A stretch of DNA of 64,000 bases from Otis tarda. Lineage: Eukaryota > Chordata > Aves > Otidiformes > Otididae. How positions within the stretch are numbered: position 1 is the stretch's first letter; each line of letters opens with the position of its first letter. A program made the translations under genes and the position numbers. The notes below the pieces were generated by a model. The model had not been told where the DNA came from, did no database searches, and saw only the letters and a list, made by a program, of their open reading frames with translations. This document shows positions 50,249-61,972 of the stretch, in pieces. The stretch spans positions 39,599,371 through 39,663,370 of the forward strand of contig CM048557.1 of assembly GCA_026413225.1 (NCBI GenBank). Direction: 5' to 3'.

Positions 50249-52354
50249 AAGAAAATGTGGATCATAATTAGAAAAGCATTTTCAGAACTGGGTCTAATCA
50301 CTGGGAGTAACTACTTCCATGGAAATGCAGAACAGTCCAAGTGGCAACTATCAAGCTATTGTTAAATTATTATCGAACTCCAATAGAACTTTTTGACCTT
50401 CTGGAAGACTGGAATACAATCACAACACACAGCTAAGAGACATCATCCTTGTACAAGAAGTAGTTCTCACTCAGATAGAGTGAGCAGTTGAGTTAACAAC
50501 AACAAAATAGACAGGAAAACCATCCTTAGAGACCACAGATACAGGAAATCAGAGGAGTCAGAACACCAGTAATAGTGGCCAATCAAAATTGGCCAGTCAA
50601 AATCACCAGAACTGAGCATTCAGAGAGTTTCATGGTCCCAAATAGGCAGACTATCAGAAAACAATAGATACTACCAGACACAAAATCTATTCTCTGCATT
50701 CTGTGGAGCACAAAATTCACTTCTTACTGCAATTTTGTTGAACACTAAAAACAAGAAAGGAAATCAAAACATATGTATAGTAACTTAAGTCAAAAATTGA
50801 AAGGACAAAGTAAGTCAAATGCTTATATAGGTACCTCTTGAGTAAAATATGTCCCCATTCTTATTTTAGACATACTTTATGTAATCTCTGACACAAATGT
50901 TCTTTTATCTTTTGTCCATCCAAGCCCATTCATTTCAATAGAATTATAGAACTTATTAAAATGTACTTCAGAATTCTAAGAACGCATTTCCATTCTTTGC
51001 AACACCAATGCAAATCTAGATCGATTCCCTGCAAAACCATAGCACATCTCTGGAGTGAGCTTATATATAAGATTTGCATCAGACTTAAAGAAGGGTATCA
51101 CACAAATATAATTTTGCCTGTTATGTACATCCACATAGACATTGCTGTATTTAATTTGGAATTGCTTATATTATATTAAAAAAAAAAAATCAGTGATTTT
51201 GGGGCCTGAGTAGATCTAAACAGGTATCAGCTTTGACCAGATCTCTTTTCTCTACCAATTTTAAGTGGTGAAAATGTCAGTTTTTGTGTTATTACCAAAG
51301 GAACCTTATTTGTTTGTTTGTTTTGCTATCATTACTCCATTAGTGGATTGCTTTGCAAATATACATGTGCATTCCTATAAAGAAAGTGGCCGCTATTCTT
51401 GATAATTTACCAATTTGCAGAATATTCCTTTACTCACCAAATTGTATCTCATAGCTGAATGAAATATTGCAAAATATTTTTTCAGAATTTACCTCCAGGG
51501 ATGAAGATTTTCTTTGTGTGACTTGTTAACTGTTATAGATTATAAGCGAGAGAAAATATTAAAATAACAATTTTTTTCTTTTTCTTTCTTCATGAGATGT
51601 CACTAAAAAAAGGAGGCCCTAGGGACTCTATTTACCTAGGACCTAAGGTAAAGTACCACAAGCAAGTCAAAGATTGTTAGACTACAAGAATGTAGTACAC
51701 AGTGGTAAAGATATTAATTTTGAAAAGGTTTCAAAGATGTTGAGAATTGGACTAAGCTGAGACAATAGACAGGCAACAAAAACACTCAAACTGTTGCCTT
51801 GGTACACTACAAATGCAGTATTAAGCACAAGAGAGATCTGCCTTATGATATTTATGTTTTAGCTAATATTAATTTTTGGATCACAGTCTTGTATGAAAAT
51901 TAAAGGCTTGTCTCCCACTAACTTTAGTGAGACCAGTTCTCTCAACTTGCCACATCTGACAAATCTGTTATATGAACACGTAACATTCACAGGCTAAAGA
52001 ATGAAACTAAATGGATGCAAAAATTGAATGACTTGTAGGTATTGTCTTGCAAAAAGTGATTCTTCACTTAGAATGGCAAACATATGAATAATGCGCATAG
52101 GAACACCATCCTCCTCTTTCAAGGTGGCATACTTCTTTAAAATTTTATATAGTGGCAGTTCTGGGCCAGTGAGTTTACCTACCACATTTTAAAAACAATT
52201 AATGCTAGAAAGAAACATTTCCATGGAGAAAAATTCCTAACAAAATCAGGCCACAAAAGTCAGGTATTTTTCTATTTAAACAAAATGACAAAATATTTCC
52301 TTATTAAGAATAAGAATTAATAATAATATTCTACATTTGTATATAGACAGATAT

Positions 52355-52430
52355 TATTTCAGGATCTGTTGTGCTATAGAATGGTGAGTAATTATCCTGG
52401 TTTATAGTTGGGAAAGTTAGGAACAGAAAC
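52355..52430 (+). mobile_element. Possible ancient SINE/LINE-tail fragment
   Basis: GAGTAATTATCCTGGTTTAT followed by AGTTGGGAAAGTTAGGAACA resembles the conserved 3' block of old amniote interspersed repeats (TATTATCCCCATTTTACAGA-like, then GGGGAAACTGAGG-like). It is diverged and short, so confidence is low, though better than for the fragments near 11.2 and 17.0 kb. Confidence 0.35.
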
Positions 52431-54214
52431 AATTTCCATATTGTTCCTACCATATTGACTGTGAAAGGTGTGTGGAAGGAAGAAAATTAGGACAAACAAG
52501 GAAGACATAACTTTATGATCTGGCTACTCTATGTCATCATAAGATTTCAGAACATACTGTTTACACACTGATGTTATTTAAAAAAAAAATCTTGGAATTT
52601 ATTTCATCAAGAACCATGTAGACCTTCAGCTAACTTTGAAACATGGGATGTGCAAAGGTAAATCTGAATTTTATCTCTGTTCTTGCAGCTGGTAGAAGAA
52701 GAATGCAATAAAGAAAAATAACAACTTCTGTGTTTCATTAACAAAACTTGTGTCCGTTGTGATATTACACTATTTTATAACCTTTGTGAATGTCTCCTGT
52801 TTTACTACTTATGCTGTTTTATGTGCCAAGTCACTATACCTTAGAGCCTCATCTCATAGTTCATTAATAGCTTTGAAGTCTTAGAAAACGAAGTAATAAA
52901 AGAAATGTTCAGAATCAAACCCTTATAATATATTTGCATTCATTTTTGCTAGAGTATTCTTATTCTAAAGAGTCTTCTTGCTTTAACAGTAAGTACTAGT
53001 GCATTGCTATGGAAACCTTTTCGTCTTCATATTTTTTTCCTGCTAGAAACATTTAATCACCAATTATGTAGCATTTTCCATGGCTTGGAATTTCACAAGC
53101 ATGCCTTGAGTTTCTCTTTACTTCTAATTTTGACTTTGTTAATATTATAATACATTTCTCCTAAAATAATAATTTTCTCGCTCCATAAAATTTGTTATTT
53201 TTGCACCTAAGTAAATCCAAAGTGGAAAAAAAATGAATATATCATCTTTTTAATCTTCATAAGTTCTTTTCAAATGTTATGTAACTTATTTTCAATGTAA
53301 GAAGAATGAGTAAATGTAATTATTGTTCCACTTGTAAAAAAAAAATAAAATAAAGACATATTTTCCATCTCACTTGTCTTTTCTAAGGATGGAAAACTCT
53401 TACCAGCAAGCTCCCTTTCAACCTCTGTTCTTCCCCCAGGTTGCAATGAATATAAATAACTGTAATAAATTGTGCCAGCAAACTGCTGAAGGAATTCAAA
53501 CTGCAAAAGTAAAGATGCTTTACTGTGTTACTGTGCCCATTACTTCACGTACAGCACAAGCTCTTATGTTCTTGCAGTGTGCGCATGTGCATGCACACTT
53601 CTGTAATGTTCTTAGCTGCACTATAAAGCATCTTTGGTTACTGTAGATGATAAGGCACATACAAATTCAGATTCTTCTTGAAATAAATGTATATTTAAGT
53701 GAATTAAGGTTCAGAAGAAGACAAAAGAAAAGGAGAAATTATGCAGGGAGTTGATGAGCCTAGTCATAATAGCAGTAGGTTTAAGATGATTTCAGACCAA
53801 ATACAAATTTATGAGGGATTTTTTCCTAGAATAACATAAACTTTAAAAAAAAAAACCAATATATGTATTTAGCTGAATATATATTAATTACACAGATATA
53901 GATGTATACATAGATATGCTTAAATATTCTTCTAATATATAAATGTGTATCTGGATATACATGCAACTAGAATATGAATCATCAGATAAATATCTATTAC
54001 ACATATAAAAGCTATTCTATCAAAGCTAGCTGAAAATTATAATTCAATTCTGCACTATATTTATAACAAATATGTCAGAAATATCTGTGTCATTCAAGAT
54101 TCTACTAGCTTTCTAACCTCTAAAGTGCTATGCAGTGGTATGCAGAAATAACTGAAGCAGTTCATAGGGCAGACACAGTACAGCTGGCCTCTGCCTCACA
54201 CACATGTTTCTGCC

Positions 54215-54665
54215 TGTCCTGGTTCTGGCTAGGATATAGTTAATTTTCACCTGAGCTGGGAGAAGAATTGGAGCTGGTAGCCCCTGTGGCTAGGGGACAC
54301 AAGCTGGAATAGTTAACTAATGAGCCAACAGCTGGGATAGTTAACCCGAACTGGCCAAAGGGCTATTCCATCCCATGTGACATCACGCTCAGTGTATCAT
54401 TGAGGAGGTTGCAGAGGGGAGCCTCCTGCTACTTGAGGGGAGGCTAGGCACCAGGATCTGCTGTGAGCTATTGCACTGTAAATTGCATGCTTCAGTACTT
54501 TCTGTTATTGATTGGTTTGTTTTCAATCTCTATCTTCTTTTCTTCTGTTGTTTTCTTAAACTTTTTTTTTAATCTCAACCTACAAGTTTTACCTTCTTTT
54601 CTTTACTAATTCTCCTCCCTGTCCCACTGGAGGGTGGGGAGAGTGAGAGACTGTGTAGCTTGGTC
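54215..54665 (+). mobile_element. Endogenous retrovirus solo LTR
   Basis: The element begins TGTCCTGGTTCTGGCTAGGA, continues ATAGTTAATTTTC and later has AACTGGCCAAAGGGCTATTC followed by TGTGACATCACGCTCAGTGT. It ends with a T-rich block and TCTCAACCTACAAGTTTTAC. I recognise this as a widespread avian LTR, probably ERVL-like. Where the TATA box should lie (about 54391-54399) the sequence reads GTGTATCATT, so the promoter looks decayed. The 3' terminus fades near 54665 without a clean CA end. No internal retroviral coding sequence is present, consistent with a solo LTR left by recombination. Confidence 0.75.
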
Positions 54666-54945
54666 CCGAGCAGAAGCTGCCAAAGTATAAAATGGGAAAG
54701 TCTGAAACATTACAGTTACAAGAAGGTAATTTGTACCCTTCTGGCACAAGCTTGCATCCTGTCAATGAAATGCTCACTAGTCCTTCTTTAGATAAAACAC
54801 AATGAACCATTTCAAACATTCAGTTTCAACTACTCTTGCTTTAATTGATCTTGTTGGACCAGATCAAGGAACAGTCAGATGAACCAGTACCAGCAGAGCT
54901 TTTGGGATGGCAACACAAAAGAGAAGCAGAAACAAACAAATCTTT

Positions 54946-55020
54946 AGAATAGAATAGAATAGAATAGAATAGAATAGAATAGAATAGAATAGAATAGAAT
55001 AGAATAGAATAGAATAGAAT
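54946..55020. repeat. (AGAAT)15 pentanucleotide microsatellite
   Basis: Fifteen perfect AGAAT units end exactly at the 3' terminus of the CR1 at 55021. On the CR1 sense strand the array reads (ATTCT)n and occupies the place of the normal 8-bp terminal repeat, suggesting it expanded from the LINE tail. Confidence 0.97.
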
Positions 55021-56560
55021 AGTTAGAGTTGGAAGGAACCTTCAAAGGTCATCTAGTCCAACCCCCCTGCAAGAAGCAGGGACATCCCTGACTAGATCAG
55101 GTTGCTCAGAGCCTCATCCAGCCTGGCCTTGAACATTTCCAGGGATGGGGCATCCACCACCTCTCTGGGCAACCTGTTCCAGTGCTCTACAACTCTCATT
55201 GTAAAAAATTTTTTTCTAATATCTAATCTAAACCTACCTCCTTCTAATTTAAACCCATTACCCCTTGTCCTATCACAACAGGCCCTACTGAACAGCTTCT
55301 CCCCATCTTTCCTGTAGGCCCCCTTGAGGTATTGGAAGACCGCTATCAGGTCTCCCCGGAGCCTCCTCTTCTCCAGGCTGAACAGCTCCAATTCTCTCAG
55401 CCTGTCCTCATAGGAAAGGTGCTCCAGCCCTCTGATCATCTTTGTGGCCCTTCTCTGGACCCTTTCCAACTGGTCCATGTCCTTCTTATGTTGGGGACTC
55501 CAGAACTGGACGCAGTACTCCAGGTGGGGTCTCACCAGGGCAGAGTAGAGGGGCAGAATCACCTCCCTCGACCTGCTGGCCACGCTCCTCTTGATGCAGC
55601 CCAGGATGCGGTTGGCCTTCTGGGCCGCAAGGGCGCATTGCCCACTCATGTTGAGCCTCTCGTCCACCAGCACTCCCAAGTCTTTCTCCTCAGGGCTGCT
55701 CTCAATCCCTTCTCCGCCCAGCCTGTATTTGTGCCTGGGATTGCCATGACCAGGTGAAGGACCTTGCACTTGGAGTGGTTGAACTTCATGAGGTTGGCAC
55801 GGGCCCACCTCTCCAGCCTGTCAAGGTCCCTCTGGATGGCATCCCTCCCTTCCAGCGAGTCGACGGCACCACACAGCTTGGTGTCATCGGCGAACTTGCT
55901 GAGGGTGCACTCTATCCCACTGTCCATATCGCCGACAAAGATGTTGAACAGGGCCGGGCCCGACACGGACCCCTGAGGGACGCCACTGGTGACCGGTCTC
56001 CACTTGGACATTGAGCCGTTGACCACCACTCTCTGAGTGCGGCCATCCAGCCAACTCCTTATCCACCGAGTGGTCCATCCATCGAACCCATGCCTCTCTA
56101 GTTTAGAGAGAAGGATGTCGTGCGGGACAGTGTCAAAAGCTTTGCACAAGTCCAGGTAGATGATATCCGTTGCCCGTCCCTTGTCCACCGATGCTGTTAC
56201 CCCATCATAAAAGGCCACCAAATTGGTCAGGCACGATCTGCCCTTGGTGAAGCCATGTTGGCTGTCACCAACCACCTCCTTGCTCTCCATGTGCCTTAGC
56301 ATGGTTTCCAGGAGAATCTGCTCCATGACCTTGCCAGGCACGGAGGTGAGGCTGACCGGCCTGTAGTTGCCCGGGTCTTCCTTACTCCCCTTTTTAAAAA
56401 TGGGGGTTATGTTCCCTCTCTTCCAGTCATCAGGGACCTCACCAGACCGCCACGATTTCTCAAATATGATGGCCAGTGTCTTGGCAACTTCATCAACCAG
56501 TTCCCTCAGGACGCGCGGATGGATCTCATCAGGCCCTGTGATGGATCTCATCATGGCCCC
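55021..56560 (-). mobile_element. CR1 LINE, about 1.5 kb, relatively young
   Basis: This is the longest CR1 in the window. Its 3' end (GTTGGAAGGAACCTTCAAAG on the plus strand) abuts the AGAAT array. The copy covers the 3' UTR and the second ORF from the C terminus to just upstream of the reverse transcriptase. The 5' part, including the apurinic-like endonuclease and the first ORF, is missing, as is usual for CR1. The right boundary is blurred by a local repeat, with GATGGATCTCATCA at about 56517-56530 and again at about 56541-56554. The element is more GC-rich than its surroundings and keeps long open frames, which implies modest age. Confidence 0.93.
55092..56542 (-). pseudogene. CR1 ORF2 reverse transcriptase, one frameshift
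   Basis: The non-LTR reverse transcriptase would prime CR1 insertion at a nicked target. The upstream frame starts with [10 protein letters not shown] and contains [13 protein letters not shown] (an RT palm block), [13 protein letters not shown] and FADD (55883-55894), which is the catalytic motif. Near 55750 one base appears to be lost, where the frame changes between VLHL and GHGNPRH. The downstream frame then continues to LDEALSNLI and a stop at 55092. I saw no stop codon in either frame before that point. Without its 5' endonuclease half the protein could not mobilise itself. A methionine at 56614 lies outside the recognisable element. Confidence 0.92.
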
Positions 56561-59500
56561 TTTGGTAGTAGCATCTTCAAAAACTAGTTGTCTGCTAAGT
56601 GAGTGCTTTTCCATAGCTGTTAGTCTTTTCCAAGGAGGTAACTTTTGTTTTTAATACTTAGATAGCACATCAAGTACATACCTGAGTTAGTTTTGAGAAA
56701 ATTAGAAAATACAATGCTTTTAGAGCTGTCCTAATCTGCCTATTTAGTGGCAGGATCCATAGCTGTGTTAGCCAGACACCGACTCCTGAAACCATCTGAC
56801 TGTTCTCCCTCCTTTTGCTAAATACCACTTTCGTATTTACATTTAACTTACTTGTATCCTGACAGACTCTTTTTATGGGCACTCTGTTCTTCCACCTGTA
56901 GCTGGAGTTCCTCTTTTTACCTTAATGAAGTAACACTGCTAATCAGTGTCAAAGATGCTCTAAACTTAACATTGTGATCAGATCACAGCATCACAAAAAA
57001 ATATTTTTCCCATCTAATTAGAGAAATCATTTTGAACTTTCTTAAGCCTTGGCTTGACCTAAAACTCTGAGGAATTATTTTGCTGTAGAGCAGATTCAGC
57101 ATCAATGTGATTCTGCAAATGTTGACACACAGAAAATTAAGCACCAAGATTTATGTAACTGTAGGTTTGAGTAGCAGCTGAAAAGAAGCCCTGAAGACTT
57201 TGGGAAAGTAAAAAGAGAGGTCCCTAGATGTCTTTTGATACCCAGATCAAAGAGTTTAAAATGCCAGACTGAGAAAATACTTTTAAAAAACGCCATTTAC
57301 AAACCTAAAATTTGTAATCATGGAATTCGTTTGCCTATGGATCAGTCTAAGTGAAAGAGTTGGCCAGATTAAAAAGCATAAGTGTAAGGGTAAATAAATC
57401 GTCTCTATTAGTAAAACAGAAGTCTGCCAATATTAGGAGAAACTGTTCAGGAAATAGAATTTCAATAAAATATATTAATTTTTAATTAATGAATAAGTTT
57501 TCAACTTAAATACCTCAATTTTTTAAAGTTCAGTGAAATATATTTTTTACAGTCTGACTTTTGCTTTCATAATAAATTTTTAGATACAAATAATGGGAAG
57601 AAAAATCCGAATGTTTTTGAAATGTTGAAATATTTTTATGTTTGACCTTTTATTTTCATTGTTTTCTAAAAAAATCAAAGTCAGCAAGTTTCAAAAAAAA
57701 ATTGTTTCTACAGTAAGATTATACAATAAAATTATAGATTCTGTTTAATCAGAATAGATTTTTAGAGTACTTGGGAGATTGTTACAAAGCAGGCAACAAG
57801 TGGGATTACTGGGTAAGTACTTTGTGCATAGGGATACTTTTTCATAAAGTTGTAACATTGTACCTTTGATAATGACATTAAGTTGCTCAGAATGTTAGGA
57901 CTAGAAGAAATTTTGTGAACATAGATCTAGCAGGCTTCTTTTAGAGCTCTGAAATCATTACCTTTATTGCTGCCTGAAGACATAATACATCACTTGCAAT
58001 GGAAGCCAGCAGTGGCATTTCTCTTCCATTACTTCCAGGCTTGGCTTCAGTATTTGTGCTAATGTATGTACTACATGTCTTTGAACTAAAAGAAGATTAA
58101 TGCATCATGGCAAAAAGGTGCAGCACATGCTACAAAATGGTGCAATTTTAGGGTAGATATTCTATATTTAGGTATAAGAAATTCAATACTTCATATTGTT
58201 GTTTTCATCATGGAGCAGTAGGTGGAATGTGGGACATCACATTCTTATATTGCTTTATTTACACTGTTTCATACAGGGTAATGACTGGCAGAAACTAATG
58301 GGATCTTTTAAGTGGTGTGAGATCACCCTCCACAGGAAATACTGTAGAATGCAGAATTCCTTGATATCCTACAAGTTCCAGTAATACCTCCATGCATTAC
58401 TGTACTTTTCCAAATATTGCACAGCATTCTTCACCTGTGATACATCCTGTTCAGTCACTCCATGTCTGCTAATCTTGTGAAAGCCAACAACCATTCCAAA
58501 ACAATGAAATAGACTTAGCCTTTCTATTCCCAAATCACTGAAAAGACATGCTTTTAAAAACAGATAGAGACTTGTGACACAGGATTTTTCCATACCTCAC
58601 AATTTTTGCAAGATCGTTGGTCATAGCATTAGTCAATTCACCCTCCCCTAATATAAGTCTTGTAGAGGAAAAAATTGTTTGGAAAATCAATTACTACTCT
58701 ATTTTCTTTTCTTTTCTTGTAAAAATATATGTCTACATGCTTTGCCTTTAATTTTTTTTCATTTAAAAGTGCAATAATATATATTTTCCAAATTTGTAGC
58801 AGGAGTGATCCACAATAGTATGTCTTTTTTCTCATGTAAGCCTAGATAACTGAAAAACATATATTACCATTCCTAAGTAAAAGTCTCAGGGATGAGGAAT
58901 CTGTGTCTGTATAAACTGCAGAAACACCTTGAGTCTGGGTAGTACTGAAGCTGCTTATCTTCTCCTGATCCTAAGTATTTGGCCTCCCCATGGAAATATG
59001 TATGTATAACACAGCCTGATGATGCCGTAAAAAAAGCCTTTGGGTTTGGTAAGATATGAAGGATAGGTAAAAGTAGACATTAAAGGCAAGAAGATCAAAG
59101 AAAATGCATATGTCCTTGTAGATAAATGATTGTAATCAGGAATCTGTGAGTTATAGCAGAGAGGTAAGCAAAAATTCTCTATAGGTCTCTGTCCTCTCCA
59201 GAGGAGAGGTTAATGCTCAGAAAATCAATTTACAAGGCATAGTTATTGCCACTTTGTTTTAGTGATTTGGCAACATCTCCTTTTATCCATTCTTTGCCCC
59301 TGCTCAGCCCATTGCTGTACATGACTGTTTACCACTCTCTAACTTAACCTTTGTTTTTCCTTCACACCTATTGCTCCACCACTCTTCCTAAAAGTGAGCC
59401 AGTGCGCACAACTCTAGTCCCTTCTTAGTATTATTTCTCCTTTTTATTCTTCTGACTCATTTGAGAATTCTTCTGAAGTTACTGTCCTCTTAGAAGGCTG

Positions 59501-61480
59501 TCCCATACACCTGGAAAACAATGACAAACACTGGCCCTATTTCCAGTTAATTTCTAAACCTCTCCCTCTGTACAATGGCATCTAGCAGTAGCTGTGTGTA
59601 TGACTGTCCCACAATTAAACCACTGCAGCATCTTTCTGAGGTGAGTAATATTCTGGTATTTCAAACTATTTTGTTCGAGACAGACTGTGATGTTTGGAAG
59701 TAGCTATCTGTCAGCCCAATTCCTGTTCTTAAACAGGACTCATGATCAGCTTTTAGCAAGACATCTGTGACTGTTTGATGAAGACAGCGGTATCATTGTG
59801 TACCACCTCCCGTCATTATTTCTGTGACTTTTCTGCACCTTGCAGGGACAGTGAGCAGGAGATCCTGATTCATACAGAAATAAATGGCACAAACATCAGA
59901 GCAGTGATTCTCAAACCTGATTTTTTCAGATACTGGTATCCTGCAGACAGTGATGTTATATGCACAAGATGGGAGGCAACACCCCAGGGCTTTGCGCCAG
60001 GTCATGAGCCAGCACACAGGGAGGCAGGGCGCCAGCTCCACCTTCCCCTCTCACCCGGAGACTGCACAAAGTCACTGCTGGCTCCAGAGCTCCTGTTGCT
60101 CCTCAGCAAGCAGAGCAGCAGCAGCTCTCCAAGGCCTCCAAAGAAAAGACAATGAGACAGATATTTGGCATGTTTGAGAGGGGCAGATATTACTGCTTTT
60201 TGACATGCTTTTTGGTACCAGCAGTGTACACATCATGCTTTAAGACCTCTTCCAATATACATTTGAATAAATATAATTTATTACTGTTAACATTTTATTC
60301 TTTCCTTTGAACTATCAGACCATGATCATCTCATGATTCAATCCTATAGCTTATGCCTAGTAAATGAGTGTTGCTGTTTGTCTGAATTTCATAGAGGCAT
60401 GTATTTTGGAGGGGAAAAAATTGATATCATCTATCTATCATCCATAACAAAACAAATGTGTTTTTTTAATCTTCAAAGAGTGTTCATAAATTATGTTAAA
60501 TGAAACATCTTTTAGAACAATTTATTAATTTTTATTATTTTAATAATATAAATATTTCTAAAAGCAACTTTAACCTTAAAGTAAAAAAACCTTCAAAATA
60601 AAAACTATAAGCAACAAAAAAATGTAATACAGTCAATACATTTTACTAACATCAAAGATCACTTTTTACAGTTATTATAACTGCATATATTATTTCATAG
60701 TTTGGGAGTTTTTATCCTTAGCATTTTCTCTCTGATAAAGAAAAAAAAAAAAATCACAAGAACTTTAAGAAAGCATTGAAATTCAAAATTAGCTATGAGA
60801 TGACATAAAGAACAAAGTGAATGCTAGTGACGGCTGACAACTTGTAGATGAAATATATTTAACCTATGAATCCAGGCAAAGTTTGCATTGTTGAATTTTG
60901 CTAGCATATCTAAAGGCAGGAGAGTAGGGGAAGACAACAAATTGAAAGTTAGTTGACTAGACAGTGCACTGAAATACTACCTAGGATTCTCAGAAAAAGT
61001 ATTGTCAACCTAGTCTTGACACTGCAAATAAAATCATAAACAATCTTTTCAGTAATAGTAAGATAACCTCAAAAGATTCCACAGTCATGATAAACTCACA
61101 AATTATCGTTATCTACCAAGGCTAATCTGGTTATTTACATTGTGGAATTTGTTTTTTCTGTCTTTGTTTCAACTGTATTTTTTCTTCTCATATCTCTACA
61201 ATGATCCTTCCTTTTTCAAATGTGGATGACACTCAAGAAACCATTAACTTCCTGATTTCTGATTTCTCTTGTACCTAAACTTGTGTTCTCTTTGATAATT
61301 TCCAGCCTTCCAATACGCATTGCAACATTTCAGTAGAAAGGTTGTCAGAAACTTGAAGGAAAACAAACTTTCTGGAATAAAAGATTGCTTATTTATCCTG
61401 CTCTTTTTAAAAGCAGTTTAATTTCTATCCAGAAAACAGATGAAAAAAATAGCTTATTTTGTAACCTATGAAATGATATT
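56561..61480. other. AT-rich non-coding DNA, no gene seen
   Basis: I identify no gene apart from the unusual GC-richer segment listed separately at 59775-60155. A faint CR1-like block (GTTAGGACTAGAAGAAATTT near 57894-57913) is too weak to call. Several A- and T-rich runs are present. Confidence 0.55.
59775..60155 (+). other. GC-richer segment with a 126-codon open frame, unknown
   Basis: The second half of this interval (about 59990-60150) is clearly richer in G and C than its surroundings. It holds a frame of 126 codons ending in a Ser-rich, basic tail (SSSSSPRPPKKRQ). I recognise no protein family. A hAT-transposon-like end, CAGTGATTCTCAAACC, lies at 59902-59917, but I found no matching inverted end. 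It may be part of an old DNA transposon, a decayed retroposed sequence or chance. Confidence 0.2.
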
Positions 61481-61640
61481 TCATAGAATCATAGAATGGT
61501 TTGGGTTGGAAGGCACCTTTAAAGGCCAGCTAGTCCAACCCCCCTGCAAGGAGCAGGGACATCTCCAAATAGATCAGGTTGCTCAGAGCCTCATCCAGCC
61601 TGGCCTTGAACATTTCCAGGGATGGGGCATCCACCACCTC
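61481..61640 (-). mobile_element. CR1 LINE 3' piece (left part of a split copy)
   Basis: The sequence starts with TCATAGAATCATAGAATGGT and GGGTTGGAAGGCACCTTTAA. It continues in close agreement with the copies at 32466 and 55021 to CATCCACCACCTC, where CR1 similarity ends abruptly at about 61640. No frame of useful length remains. Confidence 0.93.
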
Positions 61641-61886
61641 TGCAACACTGCAAAAGATTTGCAGTATCTTGGTTTCCCATCTAAAATTACACTCCTTAAT
61701 CAGTAAGTGAAATTCATCAGGTTTATATTTTTGTGGTCTGGTTGATGTAATTATAGCTGAAGTGCCAAAGAGTCTTTGTTTTCAGCCCAGGAATGAAATT
61801 CACTGTATCTCAACATTTCAAATCAAGCTATTCATACAAATCTTTACAAAAAGATTGAAAACAACAGATGGCGTATGTCTGTCTGT

Positions 61887-61972
61887 CTGAATCTACCTCC
61901 CTCTATTTTAAAACCATTACCTCTTGTCATATCACAACAGGCCCTGCTAAAGAGTCTTTACCCGTCTTTCTA
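61887..61972 (-). mobile_element. CR1 LINE piece (right part of a split copy)
   Basis: CTGAATCTACCTCCCTCTAT, TTTAAAACCATTACC and CACAACAGGCCCTGCTAAAG continue CR1 in the same orientation as the piece ending at 61640. About 70 bp of CR1 is missing and about 246 bp of unrelated sequence lies between them. The simplest reading is one copy disrupted by a replacement event. Confidence 0.85.

Larger units (their letters stand above)
48661..54214. other. AT-rich non-coding DNA, no gene seen
   Basis: I recognise no gene. T-runs occur at 48747-48761 and 49725-49740, and an AT-rich, TATA-like low-complexity stretch at about 53850-53960. A good-looking splice acceptor (pyrimidine-rich run ending CTTGCAG at about 52682-52688) precedes a short frame and an AATAAA at about 52707-52712. 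Nothing else supports an exon. Confidence 0.5.

Noticed and set aside
55102..56654. Plus-strand open frames of 70-141 codons across the CR1
   Set aside because: They are antisense shadows of the CR1 reverse transcriptase, which reads on the minus strand.
57880..57960. Faint CR1-like 3' end (GTTAGGACTAGAAGAAATTT)
   Set aside because: There is no terminal repeat and no second matching block. It is too short to call.
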